From an uncultured Clostridium sp. (GTDB lineage: Bacteria > Bacillota > Clostridia > TANB77 > CAG-508): DNA of 64,000 bases. This document shows positions 53,870 to 61,813 of the stretch, one piece after another. The position numbers and the translations under genes were made by a program. Within the stretch, counting starts at the first letter, position 1, and each line of letters opens with the position of its first letter. The notes beneath the pieces were generated by a model that made no database searches, was not told the origin of the DNA, and saw nothing but the letters and a program-made list of their open reading frames with translations. Where the stretch lies: contig USBY01000002.1 of assembly GCA_900553015.1 (NCBI GenBank), positions 58,763 to 122,762 of the forward strand. Direction: 5' to 3'.

Positions 53870-53918
53870 TAAGAAAAGTGGCTTTGCCACATCTGCACAA
53901 TTGCTTCGCAATTTGCAC
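53870..53918. repeat. Double-hairpin repeat, copy 2
   Basis: AAGAAAAGTGGCTTTGCCAC (hairpin 53878-53890) and AATTGCTTCGCAATT (53899-53913). It follows the 6S RNA terminator and precedes prmC. Confidence 0.75.
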
Positions 53919-53927
53919 TATATACAT

Positions 53928-54131
53928 AAAAAAACTTACCCCGCCTTAGCCGTAAGAAGTTTAGAAATTTTAAGAGCCTACTCGCGTAGGTGGGTGTCTT
54001 GTTAAATGCTTGTGGGCTTCTTACTACTAAATAGAAGTGTAAGCTTGCACGCCACATTTAAAGGCGGACTCCCTTATAAAATTTGTTGGTTCTAAAATTC
54101 CAGTCTACACGCACTATGCAGGGAAGTTTTT
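53928..54131 (-). ncRNA. ssrS: 6S RNA, regulator of RNA polymerase
   Basis: About 200 bases on the minus strand form a long rod. The 5' end AACTTCCCTGC pairs with 3' GCGGGG-T-AAGTT, then a T7 run ends transcription. Inside are GGGAGTCCGCC, GTGCAAGC, AAGCCCACAAG and a small hairpin CCTACGCGAGTAGG in the 3' strand, which I know from Clostridia 6S RNA. 6S RNA binds sigma-A RNA polymerase by imitating an open promoter and lowers transcription in stationary phase. The exact 5' end is uncertain by a few bases. Confidence 0.8.
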
Positions 54132-54411
54132 GTTTGTCGTTTATTTAATTTAATAGTATCTTAACATATAATTAATTTGTTTTCAATATCTTTTTTGTGC
54201 AATTTTTGTGTTTTTTTTGTTTTATCTTATGAATGCTTTGTTAAAGTTATTAATTTTAATTTGTTTATATAATTCTAGTATTTGTACTTTTTTAAATTTT
54301 ATGATAAAATTATTGTAATTATGTGTAAATATTTAAATTTCAATGGTCCAGGCACAAAAATCGTTTTTAAACATATACTTTTCATATAGTGATTTTTATG
54401 GAGGTATATGT

Positions 54412-55116
54412 ATGTTCTCTACTATTTCGTTGGCTGGATTTATTTCTTTTTTAAGTTCTGCCGTTTTTGTTGTTGGATATATTCAAAGTTCTAGTTTGTT
54501 TCCAGAACCTCTTTCACCATCAGAAGAAATATATTATTTAGATAAATTTAAAGCTGGTGATAATGAAGCCAGAAATATTTTAATAGAAAAAAACCTGCGT
54601 TTAGTAGCTCATGTAGCCAAAAAATATTCCACTTCTAATATAGAGCAAGATGATTTAATTTCTATAGGTACTATTGGTCTTATAAAAGGGATAAATAGTT
54701 TTAAACACGATAAAGGTGTAAAACTTTCTACATACATTGCCAAATGCATAGATAATGAAATACTAATGTTCTTACGTTCTTCTAAAAAACTTCAAGCAGA
54801 AGTAAAACTAAGTGATCCAATTGGTAAAGATAAAGATGATAATGTTGTAACATTGCAAGAAGTCTTAGAAGCTGATATTAAGAGCATAGAAGATGAAGTA
54901 GATTTAGGATTAAAAAAGGAAAAACTTTATACAAATATTGATAAAATATTAAAAGATAGAGAAAAAGAAATACTTATTAGAAGATTTGGACTTAATGGTC
55001 ATAAACCAGAAACTCAAAATGAAATTGCAAAAGATTTAGGAATTTCCAGGTCATATGTTTCTAGAATAGAAACTAAAGCTATAAAAAAGTTAGAAGCAAA
55101 GCTAAAAAAGGACTAA
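54412..55116 (+). CDS. sigK: Sporulation sigma factor SigK (uninterrupted, with pro-sequence)
   Basis: The 234-residue sigma factor acts in late mother-cell transcription. Region 2 (EEIYYLDKFKAGDNEARNILIEKNLRLVAHVAKKY) and region 4 (ILIRRFGLNG, ETQNEIAKDLGISRSYVSRIETKAIKKL) match SigK. Its hydrophobic pro-sequence (MFSTISLAGFISFLSSAVFVVGYIQ) would be removed by a membrane protease. The gene is not split by a skin-like element. The start at ATG 54412 follows GGAGG; an earlier ATG has no ribosome site. SigE is a weaker alternative, but the FPEPLS start of the mature part favours SigK. Confidence 0.88.
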   Translation: MFSTISLAGFISFLSSAVFVVGYIQSSSLFPEPLSPSEEIYYLDKFKAGDNEARNILIEKNLRLVAHVAKKYSTSNIEQDDLISIGTIGLIKGINSFKHDKGVKLSTYIAKCIDNEILMFLRSSKKLQAEVKLSDPIGKDKDDNVVTLQEVLEADIKSIEDEVDLGLKKEKLYTNIDKILKDREKEILIRRFGLNGHKPETQNEIAKDLGISRSYVSRIETKAIKKLEAKLKKD

Positions 55117-55129
55117 AGAGTCCTTTTTT
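55104..55129 (+). terminator. sigK terminator containing the stop codon
   Basis: AAAAAGGACT, loop AAAG, AGTCC then six T's. The TAA stop (55114-55116) is in the hairpin. Confidence 0.88.
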
Positions 55130-55135
55130 ATATAT

Positions 55136-56419
55136 CTAATATTTAATTCTATCATCTACACAAGTTGTTTGACCATTTAAGAATTGATACTTATATTTTT
55201 TTCTATCTGATATCGGAATTGTATTTTCCTCGATTTCTTCTGTATCTGGATTAATATACCCATATACATATTCTGGTGAAATATATCCCGGATGCTGTAT
55301 GTCTGCTTCTGGAAAATCGGAATTCCAAATTGGTTCTTCTGCATTTTTAGCTAATAATCTTCTAGGTAGCATAATAATTATTTTATGTTCTGGAGCAATT
55401 AATTCCATAAAAGATTTATCGTCTTCAAAATTTCCATGAGCTGTTCTATCTAAAGCATTAATACAATCCATTCCCTGAATTGAAGAATGTAAACCTTCCT
55501 TATATATATTATCTTTAATTTCAATAGTTTCGTCTTTTCCTCTAAAATGATATGACGCATTTATATAATGCATAACTAAAAATTTATCTTTATCCTCATA
55601 TAATTCTTCTAACTTTTTGCCATATTCTAATTTATAGCATCCATCTTCACGTAAATAATCTCTTCCAACTGATAATATTTCTATCATTTCGCCTTTTTCT
55701 AATAATTCTAAATCTCTTTTACTAGATTTTCTTAAACCTTCGAACAAAAATCTTCTAGGTATCTTATATTTTCCTTTTTCTACTTCTTTTGGTGAATTTA
55801 ATTCTTCTAATATTTTTTTTGCAGTATTAATAGGCATATTTATTGTAAATTCGTTTGCATTCGGTCTTTCTTTGGCTTCTTCTAATTTTTGAATCATTTT
55901 TTCTATATATTGCATATATAATTCTGGTTCATTAGAATTATCATATTCTATATATTGCATATTTCTATTAATCAAATCCTTCATAAATTCTGGATTTTTA
56001 GTTATCTCTGGTTTTTCATTAACTAACATATGTATTGCTACATCTGTATTTTCCATTTTTTCAAGTTGACCCTTTGCTCTTTCTGGATTTAATGTTTGTT
56101 CGTCTAAATCTAATTTTCTTTTTTCTGACCTAAGGTTTGCCATTTTTTCATTTAATTCTTTTAATTTTTTAGTATTGTTAGCCGAAGTTTTTAGTTCTTG
56201 CTTATATTGCTTAGAAAAAGTCTTCATAAAAAACTCTACTATAGGATTTCTTTTTCTATATATAGAAAGTCCTCTATTCTCTTGATTTAAGCTTAATATA
56301 GCCTCTTTCGTTTCTTGCATTTCTTCTTCTAACTTTATTTTTCTTGTTTGCAAGCCTTCGCTTTTTTGGATTATTTGCATTAATTCATTCTTTGAATTTT
56401 CTAATACTTCGTTTAGCAT
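55136..56419 (-). CDS. Coiled-coil protein of unknown function, 427 residues
   Basis: Residues 1-150 form a long coiled coil (NSKNELMQIIQKSEGLQTRKI onward) with an amphipathic stretch NPIVEFFMKTFSKQ. Residues 190-427 are a mixed alpha/beta domain with GLRKSSKRDLELL, LHSSIQGMDCINALDRTAHG and PGYISPEYVYGYI. I recognise no family. Style (length, absence of signal, strong AAGGAGA ribosome site) is like the 335-residue gene at 60701 and the 1404-residue gene. It converges with sigK and ends near its terminator. A role as toxin or ADP-ribosylation enzyme can neither be shown nor ruled out. Confidence 0.8.
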   Translation of the reverse strand: MLNEVLENSKNELMQIIQKSEGLQTRKIKLEEEMQETKEAILSLNQENRGLSIYRKRNPIVEFFMKTFSKQYKQELKTSANNTKKLKELNEKMANLRSEKRKLDLDEQTLNPERAKGQLEKMENTDVAIHMLVNEKPEITKNPEFMKDLINRNMQYIEYDNSNEPELYMQYIEKMIQKLEEAKERPNANEFTINMPINTAKKILEELNSPKEVEKGKYKIPRRFLFEGLRKSSKRDLELLEKGEMIEILSVGRDYLREDGCYKLEYGKKLEELYEDKDKFLVMHYINASYHFRGKDETIEIKDNIYKEGLHSSIQGMDCINALDRTAHGNFEDDKSFMELIAPEHKIIIMLPRRLLAKNAEEPIWNSDFPEADIQHPGYISPEYVYGYINPDTEEIEENTIPISDRKKYKYQFLNGQTTCVDDRIKY

Positions 56420-56619
56420 AAGAGTTCTCCTTGATATTTTTTATTATATAGTAAAAATTATAGATTTTGCTATATAACAAGGTTAATTTTCCTTAGTGTA
56501 TTCGGTTGTTAAGCAACCTATCATATGATGAAGTCACCTTTCCTATAATTATACCATTAATATTTTTATTGTGATATATTTTTACAAAATAATTGTAAAA
56601 TTTTTCTTTTTATGCCAAA

Positions 56620-56654
56620 AAGAAAAAACGGTGCAAACTTAAATTCACACCGTC
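56620..56654 (-). terminator. Terminator of the 141-residue membrane protein gene
   Basis: ACGGTG and CACCGT with a long loop, then six T's on the minus strand. Confidence 0.7.
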
Positions 56655-56664
56655 TTAAGAATTG

Positions 56665-57090
56665 TTACTCGATTCTACTATATTTATATAAACATTCTAT
56701 ATATGTACCTGCAAAAAATATTACTGGAGTTCGAACCATATCTTCCCAACTTTTTACTTCAAACAATATTCCTGTAACAAAAGCTAATACGAAATAAACA
56801 CCAGCTGTTACAATAACTATTTCAAGTATAAACATCATCCAGTCAATTTTGCCTTTTTCCTGTTTCCTGGTCTTAAAATTTATAATTTTAGCTTGACCTT
56901 CTGTTGCTTCATTAGAACACATCCTATAGATAAAAATTATATTGGCAGAAATATTCGCCACACTGCACAATATGGATGTAATTAGCCAATTTTCATTTTT
57001 ATCCCACAACTTTAACATTACAGCAGCTACTATAAAAGCAAAAACCGCATAAAAGATTAACCGAGCTACAATCTTAAAAAACTCTTTCAC
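56665..57090 (-). CDS. Membrane protein of unknown function, 141 residues
   Basis: Four hydrophobic segments are visible, at about 8-26, 34-54, 83-106 and 118-134, with a cytoplasmic loop (62-80) rich in Lys/Arg (KIINFKTRKQEKGK). No family is recognised. It starts with GTG 57090 eight bases after TAGGAGG. It stands alone between the coiled-coil gene and patatin, with its own terminator. Codon use is slightly richer in G/C than in nearby genes. Confidence 0.75.
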   Translation of the reverse strand: MKEFFKIVARLIFYAVFAFIVAAVMLKLWDKNENWLITSILCSVANISANIIFIYRMCSNEATEGQAKIINFKTRKQEKGKIDWMMFILEIVIVTAGVYFVLAFVTGILFEVKSWEDMVRTPVIFFAGTYIECLYKYSRIE

Positions 57091-57196
57091 TTTTTTATCC
57101 TCCTAAATTCTAGAATTCGTTTTTATATTATTAGTTTTATAATATAAATTTGGTTATCGAGTTGCCAAACAATAATAGCATATTAAATACTATATT

Positions 57197-58051
57197 TCAA
57201 TTTATTAATATGTTATTTTGCAACATCTTTTTAGTCTGTATATATCCTTCCTCATATAATTCTTGCATTTTACTTTTCTCTAAAAGTCCTACTCTATTTG
57301 TTTCTATTTTTAACAAATAGTCTGTTCCATCCCATTCATAGTGAGCTAATTCTTTACATAGCAATGAAAAAGATTTATTTATAATTTCAAAAATATTATT
57401 ACAACAATTCTTAGGCTCCTTATCCTCAAAAACTATACTTAGTACTTTATTAGCACCTGCTTTTTTTGTTTCTTTCCATGGTAAATTTTCTGTAATACCA
57501 CCATCTACAAATAATTGATTTTTAAACGGACATGGTGAAAATATCCCTGGATAGCTACAGCTTGCTTGAACTGCAGTACCTATATCTATATCATTTATAT
57601 ACTTTATTTCACTTTTTATGTTTTTATTTGTATTGTTCGAAAAGACACATAATTCATCTGTATAAATATCCACTGCAGGTATTAATATTGGCATTTTTAT
57701 TTCTTTTATATTACTTATTCCCTTTTTTATGCATACTTCATTAACTATTTTTTTAATCTTTGTTCCACTATTTAGCCCATCTATTCGTATACCCTTTCCT
57801 GTAAAAATATTTTTAAAAAACCTTTTTATATTTTCAAAATCTATATATCTTATACTCTTTGCATATTTAGTAAAAATCTCATACATCTCATCTGTCGTAA
57901 ATCCACATGCATACAAAGTCGCTATTATACTTCCAGAAGACGTTCCCGAAACATAGGTAAACTGTACTCCCTCTTCTTCTAAAGCTTTTATAGCTCCAAC
58001 ATGGGCTATTCCTTTTATTCCACCACCTGATAAGCATAATCCTAAATTCAT
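57197..58051 (-). CDS. Patatin-like phospholipase
   Basis: The 284-residue enzyme is an acyl hydrolase of the patatin fold. The oxyanion motif GGGIKG (9-14), nucleophile S38 in GTSSG and the aspartate in FVDGG are all present. It would cleave phospholipid or acyl esters; no signal peptide is seen. ATG 58051 follows AGGTGG, which is inside the terminator hairpin of the preceding thioesterase gene. This arrangement repeats that at 12746. Confidence 0.9.
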   Translation of the reverse strand: MNLGLCLSGGGIKGIAHVGAIKALEEEGVQFTYVSGTSSGSIIATLYACGFTTDEMYEIFTKYAKSIRYIDFENIKRFFKNIFTGKGIRIDGLNSGTKIKKIVNEVCIKKGISNIKEIKMPILIPAVDIYTDELCVFSNNTNKNIKSEIKYINDIDIGTAVQASCSYPGIFSPCPFKNQLFVDGGITENLPWKETKKAGANKVLSIVFEDKEPKNCCNNIFEIINKSFSLLCKELAHYEWDGTDYLLKIETNRVGLLEKSKMQELYEEGYIQTKKMLQNNILIN

Positions 58052-58083
58052 AAAAACCACCTAGAATATAATATTCTAGATGG
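58052..58083 (-). terminator. Thioesterase-gene terminator whose right arm is the patatin ribosome site
   Basis: CCAtCTAGAATAT and ATATTCTAGgTGG form a nine-bp perfect core plus outer pairs, then five T's and the patatin ATG. The GGTGG is that gene's ribosome site. Confidence 0.7.
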
Positions 58084-58114
58084 CTTTATTCGTTACATTT
58101 ATTATATTTAAAGT

Positions 58115-58534
58115 TTAATTCTCATTGCTATTAGTTACACTTTCAAATATATCATAAAACTCTTTGTTTACCTTCTTTAATGATATTGGTCTCATATTAG
58201 AATTTGTAAAACAATGTTTAGTTTCACCTATTCCTAAAACTTTTCCTGTTTCTTTATTTCTAATTTCATATTTCATACCTAATTTTATACCATCAAATTC
58301 AGATATATCTACTTTCACAACTATTATATCTCCAAACTTTGCAGGATACTTATATTTGTAATTAACTTCTAAAACTGGAATCATTATTCCATTATCTTCT
58401 ATTTTTTTATATGGTAGTCCTATTTTATCTAATAAATATATCCTTGCTTCTTCCATATACCTTATATAATTTGAATGATGAACCACATTCATTCCGTCTA
58501 ATTCATAATAATTTATTCCTCTTTCAAATTCCAT
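58115..58534 (-). CDS. Acyl-CoA thioesterase (YbgC/4HBT type)
   Basis: A 139-residue hotdog-fold protein. The motif NYYELDGMNVVHHSNYIRYMEEAR near the start holds the active-site Asp and is typical of 4-hydroxybenzoyl-CoA thioesterase/YbgC proteins, which cleave acyl-CoA. The gene starts at ATG 58534, after GGAGGAGA; an ATG at 58591 gives a longer reading frame whose extra residues come from a dispersed repeat. It is downstream of the DJ-1 gene on the same strand. Confidence 0.85.
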   Translation of the reverse strand: MEFERGINYYELDGMNVVHHSNYIRYMEEARIYLLDKIGLPYKKIEDNGIMIPVLEVNYKYKYPAKFGDIIVVKVDISEFDGIKLGMKYEIRNKETGKVLGIGETKHCFTNSNMRPISLKKVNKEFYDIFESVTNSNEN

Positions 58535-58548
58535 TATTTCTCCTCCTT

Positions 58549-58577
58549 CGGGATTTAGGGACGTTCCTTTTTTCCCT
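58549..58577. repeat. Dispersed palindromic repeat, locus 8
   Basis: CGGGATTTAGGGACGTTCC then TTTTTTCCCTA. It lies between the DJ-1 stop and the thioesterase ribosome site, and would add a false N-terminus to the latter if translation began upstream. Confidence 0.85.
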
Positions 58578-59130
58578 ATAATAAATTCCAAAGCATTCCA
58601 TCGCTTACTTCTTTAGAATTATGACCTAAAACATCTAATAGTTTATATGCGAATAGCATTGCTGTTGCAGGTCCTCTACTTGTTATAATATTTCCATCTA
58701 CTTCCACTAAATTTTCGGTGTAATTTGCTTTCTTTAATAAATCTTCGAATCCTTTACCTGGATATGATGTTATATTTTTTCCTTCTTCTATGTTTGCTTT
58801 AGATAAAACAATCGCTGGTGATGCACATATTGCACCAATATATTTGTTACTATCTTGACTAAATTCTTTTAAAGTTTCTATTAACAATTTATCTTCAGCT
58901 AGATTATATGCTCCTGGCAAACCACCTGGTAATACAATCATATCATAATCTTTAATAGATTCATCTATTACTTTATCTGCCAATATTTCTATATTGTGCG
59001 AACTTTTTATTTCTCTTCCATTAACACTTACAATATCACATTTAATATTCGCTCTTCTCATAACATCTACTACGGTAAGAGCTTCAATCTCTTCAGTTCC
59101 ATCAGCAATCATTACAGCTACTTTTTTCAT
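58576..59130 (-). CDS. DJ-1/PfpI family protein
   Basis: The 184-residue cytosolic protein has the nucleophile-elbow cysteine in GAICASPAIVL, the Glu in VMIADGTEEIEA and a following His/Ser. This fits the DJ-1/ThiJ subgroup that repairs or removes glycated and aldehyde-modified molecules; enzyme activity is debated in the family. ATG 59130 follows GGAAGG. It is 23 bases downstream of the NuoE-like gene. Confidence 0.88.
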   Translation of the reverse strand: MKKVAVMIADGTEEIEALTVVDVMRRANIKCDIVSVNGREIKSSHNIEILADKVIDESIKDYDMIVLPGGLPGAYNLAEDKLLIETLKEFSQDSNKYIGAICASPAIVLSKANIEEGKNITSYPGKGFEDLLKKANYTENLVEVDGNIITSRGPATAMLFAYKLLDVLGHNSKEVSDGMLWNLL

Positions 59131-59153
59131 AATCTTCCCTTCCTTTCTCTTTA

Positions 59154-59600
59154 TTAATATATCATATCTTTTAAAATTTTAACAATATTCTGTTTTGAAC
59201 AATTACTATATAATTTTCCATTTATTTCTACATTTGGAGCAAAACCACACTTTTTAAAACAATTTTTTGTGTCTAATGTAATTTTTCCATCTTTACTTGT
59301 ATGACCTTCTTTTACATTAAATTCTTTTTCAATTTCTTTTATTATATCTAATGAACCTTTCTTTAAACAGTTTGGTCCTTTACATACAATTACTATATTT
59401 TCGCCTTGTTTTTCTAGTTTAATATTTTTCTTATATTTTAAAAGCACCATTATCTCTTTTTCAGAAATATCTAGATACTTAGCAATTTCTATAATATCAT
59501 TACTAGAAACAAATCCATTCATCTCTTGAAGTTCATCTAGAATTGGATTTAGGCTTTCTTTAGTTTTTGTATACGCTTCAATAACTTCTTTATTTGTCAT
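59154..59600 (-). CDS. NuoE-like [2Fe-2S] thioredoxin-fold protein
   Basis: A 148-residue protein with an N-terminal helical region and a thioredoxin-like ferredoxin domain. Four cysteines (CKGPNC and CFKKC) are spaced as in the NADH dehydrogenase 24-kDa subunit (NuoE/HydC). It would carry electrons to an unidentified partner, since no nuoF or hydrogenase gene is nearby. ATG 59600 follows GGAAGGA. It is divergent from the DUF368 gene, with 41 bases between starts. Confidence 0.85.
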   Translation of the reverse strand: MTNKEVIEAYTKTKESLNPILDELQEMNGFVSSNDIIEIAKYLDISEKEIMVLLKYKKNIKLEKQGENIVIVCKGPNCLKKGSLDIIKEIEKEFNVKEGHTSKDGKITLDTKNCFKKCGFAPNVEINGKLYSNCSKQNIVKILKDMIY

Positions 59601-59641
59601 ATTCTTTACTTCCTTCCATATACATATAACAGAGGTGTATT

Positions 59642-60544
59642 ATGAAATTTCTTTTTAATTACATTAAAGGTATCCTTATTGGCGCTGGCGCAATAATACC
59701 TGGTATAAGCAGTGGGGTATTATGTGTTATTTTTGGTATTTACGAAACACTTTTAAATAGTATATTAAACTTTTTTAAAGATTGGAAGAATAATATTAAA
59801 TTTCTTACTCCTTTTATATTAGGTGGTCTTACTGGAATAATTATCTTTAGCAATATTATTCTCTTTTTATTCGAAAGATATCCAGAAATTACATCATTTA
59901 CCTTTATTGGTCTTATCTTAGGATGTATTCCTTCTATATTTAAAATTTGTAATTCAAAAGAAAAATTCAAATTACGATATATAATATTTTTTATAGTATC
60001 ATTTATTATTGCTATTTTATTGCTTTTATTAGAAAATAAAATGTCTAGTAATGTTGGAATATATTATGGTGATAACTATAGTTTTGAATTTTTAATACTA
60101 GCTGGCTTTTTAATGAGTATTGGCGTTGTGGTTCCTGGTGTTAGTAGTACTGTTATTTTAATGCTACTTGGAGTTTATGAAACATATCTTTATGCAGTAT
60201 CTATAATGAATATGAGAATATTACTTCCTATGGGAATTGGTTTGCTTATTGGTGGATTCTTATGTATGAAATTAATACAATTTTTACTTAATAAATATCA
60301 TTCTCAAACTTATTATTCTATATTAGGATTTGTTTTGGGCTCTGTGTTCATTCTTCTCCCTAACATAAGTTTTAATACAACGGGAATATTATCAATTATA
60401 TTTTGCATTATCGGGTTTTTAATCGGATTTTTTAGCCGGTGGCTAGTCAGGATTCGAGGACGTTCCGGGATTTGGGAATGTTCCGGGATTGGGGGGGGAC
60501 ATCCTGGGATTTGGGGACGGTGGTTAAATCCCGATTTATATTAA
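59642..60544 (+). CDS. DUF368 polyprenyl-phosphate transporter with repeat-derived C-terminus
   Basis: The protein, nominally 300 residues, has about eight membrane helices and the two signature loops GAGAIIPGISSGV and VVVPGVSSTVI, which mark DUF368 (PF04018). Family members return undecaprenyl phosphate across the membrane for wall synthesis. The last about 30 residues (RIRGRSGIWECSGIGG onward) come from a dispersed repeat array at 60449, which has replaced the normal end after GFFSRWL. The membrane core is complete, so it may remain active. ATG 59642 follows AGAGGTG. Confidence 0.88.
   Translation: MKFLFNYIKGILIGAGAIIPGISSGVLCVIFGIYETLLNSILNFFKDWKNNIKFLTPFILGGLTGIIIFSNIILFLFERYPEITSFTFIGLILGCIPSIFKICNSKEKFKLRYIIFFIVSFIIAILLLLLENKMSSNVGIYYGDNYSFEFLILAGFLMSIGVVVPGVSSTVILMLLGVYETYLYAVSIMNMRILLPMGIGLLIGGFLCMKLIQFLLNKYHSQTYYSILGFVLGSVFILLPNISFNTTGILSIIFCIIGFLIGFFSRWLVRIRGRSGIWECSGIGGGHPGIWGRWLNPDLY
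60449..60533. repeat. Dispersed palindromic repeat, locus 9 (four units)
   Basis: Tandem units GGATTCGAGGACGTTCC, GGGATTTGGGAATGTTCC, GGGATTGGGGG...ACATCC and GGGATTTGGGGACGGTGG, closed by TTAAATCCCG. The array is read as the C-terminal coding part of the DUF368 gene. The next 160 bases (60545-60700) are AT-rich with no feature I can support. Confidence 0.85.
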
Positions 60545-60700
60545 TTTTACTTGCGACATATCTCTCCATTTCTATAGTTAATTAATATTTATGGGATTAC
60601 TTATATAAATAGAGCCATAAAAAGTCTTAATTTAAATTTCTAAAGCTTATATATCTTTTAGTAAATTTATTTTAAGACTTTTATTTAACAATATCTATAT

Positions 60701-61708
60701 TTAATCCCTTTCAGAATAATCTGGGTTATCTGTTGTTTCTGGCAAAGCTTTTACTTCTGCATTCATAAGTTTTAATACTCTTCTACCTAAAAACGGAATT
60801 TTACCAATTCTATGAACTACAAAATTTTTTAATCTTCCATTTGCTTCATGTAATTTATCATATTTTTGCTTTAATGCTTCGTTTTCTTCTTCTAATCTAG
60901 TAATTTCTCCTTGTCCCCTATTAATTACATCAGTTAAAATTTTCTTTTCTCCTTCATGTTGGTCATGTAATTCTTTTGCAGTATTTGCTATTATTTCTTC
61001 TACTTCTTCTTCTGAATATTTTCCAGAACTCTCATTTCTGACTGTAGCCTCTGCAACTTCTCTTTCGAATGCCATTGAATCCATTAATTCTTTTATAAAC
61101 TGATTCGGTTTGTCTTCTTTACTAAATTCTGCTAATAAATCTTTATATAAATCTGGTTTCTTTCCATGTAAAGTTATAGAAATACTATCTTCATATGTAG
61201 TTATATCAACATCTGTTTCCGCTTTAGAAGAAACTTCTTCCATTCTAGAAATATTATTTATGTCACTTTTTGCAAACGTTACATATAAATATGCATTGTC
61301 TTTTTCTCCTGCACAAGCATTTGTCTTTATATTTTGTGACCATAATTTTTTTAAAAGTTCTTCTAAGTCCGGTTCTCCTTCTGCAAAAGTATGAGCAAGT
61401 TTAGCTTGTTCTTCCGGCTCCAAACTTAATATATATTCTGGTTTAATATTATAAAATTTTCCTAAATTTCCTGTTATTCTTTTATTTAACAAACCTTCTA
61501 GAACATCAAAACTTTCTTGTTCTTCCAACAAATCATGAACTTTATTTGTTCGTATTAAAACATCTTGCAATTTACTTATTGTTTGTTCATCGAAAACCTC
61601 TTCTAGTTCTTTTCCACCTATTAATTCTTTTAATTCGCTTTGATCTTCTTTTCCTTCTTGTATTTTTTTAACTTCAGCTAATATTTTTTCTTTATCCAGA
61701 CTAACCAT
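60701..61708 (-). CDS. Coiled-coil protein of unknown function, 335 residues
   Basis: No family is recognised. Residues 1-140 are helical and acidic, 150-200 form a strand-rich part (AYLYVTFAKSD, DVDITTYEDSISITLHGKK), and 220-300 is a coiled coil (GQGEITRLEEENEALKQKYDKLHEANG). The end has a hydrophobic, basic patch IGKIPFLGRRVLKLMNAE that could contact a membrane. No signal peptide. ATG 61708 follows AAGGTGAT. It is single, flanked by repeat loci 9 and 10. Confidence 0.8.
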   Translation of the reverse strand: MVSLDKEKILAEVKKIQEGKEDQSELKELIGGKELEEVFDEQTISKLQDVLIRTNKVHDLLEEQESFDVLEGLLNKRITGNLGKFYNIKPEYILSLEPEEQAKLAHTFAEGEPDLEELLKKLWSQNIKTNACAGEKDNAYLYVTFAKSDINNISRMEEVSSKAETDVDITTYEDSISITLHGKKPDLYKDLLAEFSKEDKPNQFIKELMDSMAFEREVAEATVRNESSGKYSEEEVEEIIANTAKELHDQHEGEKKILTDVINRGQGEITRLEEENEALKQKYDKLHEANGRLKNFVVHRIGKIPFLGRRVLKLMNAEVKALPETTDNPDYSERD

Positions 61709-61740
61709 TCTATCACCTTATCTTTAGTTTTTTCTTCCCG

Positions 61741-61770
61741 AGGGATTTAAGGAACGTCCCTATTTCCCTA
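61741..61770. repeat. Dispersed palindromic repeat, locus 10
   Basis: AGGGATTTAAGGAACGTCCC then TATTTCCCT, followed by a TTTTCCTGTTTCCC-type pyrimidine tail to about 61812, similar to locus 1. It lies between the 335-residue gene start and the U32 gene end. Confidence 0.85.
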
Positions 61771-61813
61771 TTTTCCTGTTTCCCTTTTTGCCTATTTTCC
61801 TATTTCTAAATTC

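Noticed and set aside
53839..54057. Minus-strand frame of 72 codons
   Set aside because: It covers the 6S RNA and double-hairpin repeat; the structured RNA explains the sequence better.
56730..56745. GTTCGAACC-like string suggesting a tRNA T-arm
   Set aside because: It lies inside the 141-residue membrane protein gene and no acceptor or anticodon arms can be drawn around it.
60449..60465. GGATTCGAGG resembling a tRNA 3' end
   Set aside because: It is a unit of the dispersed palindromic repeat, with no cloverleaf.
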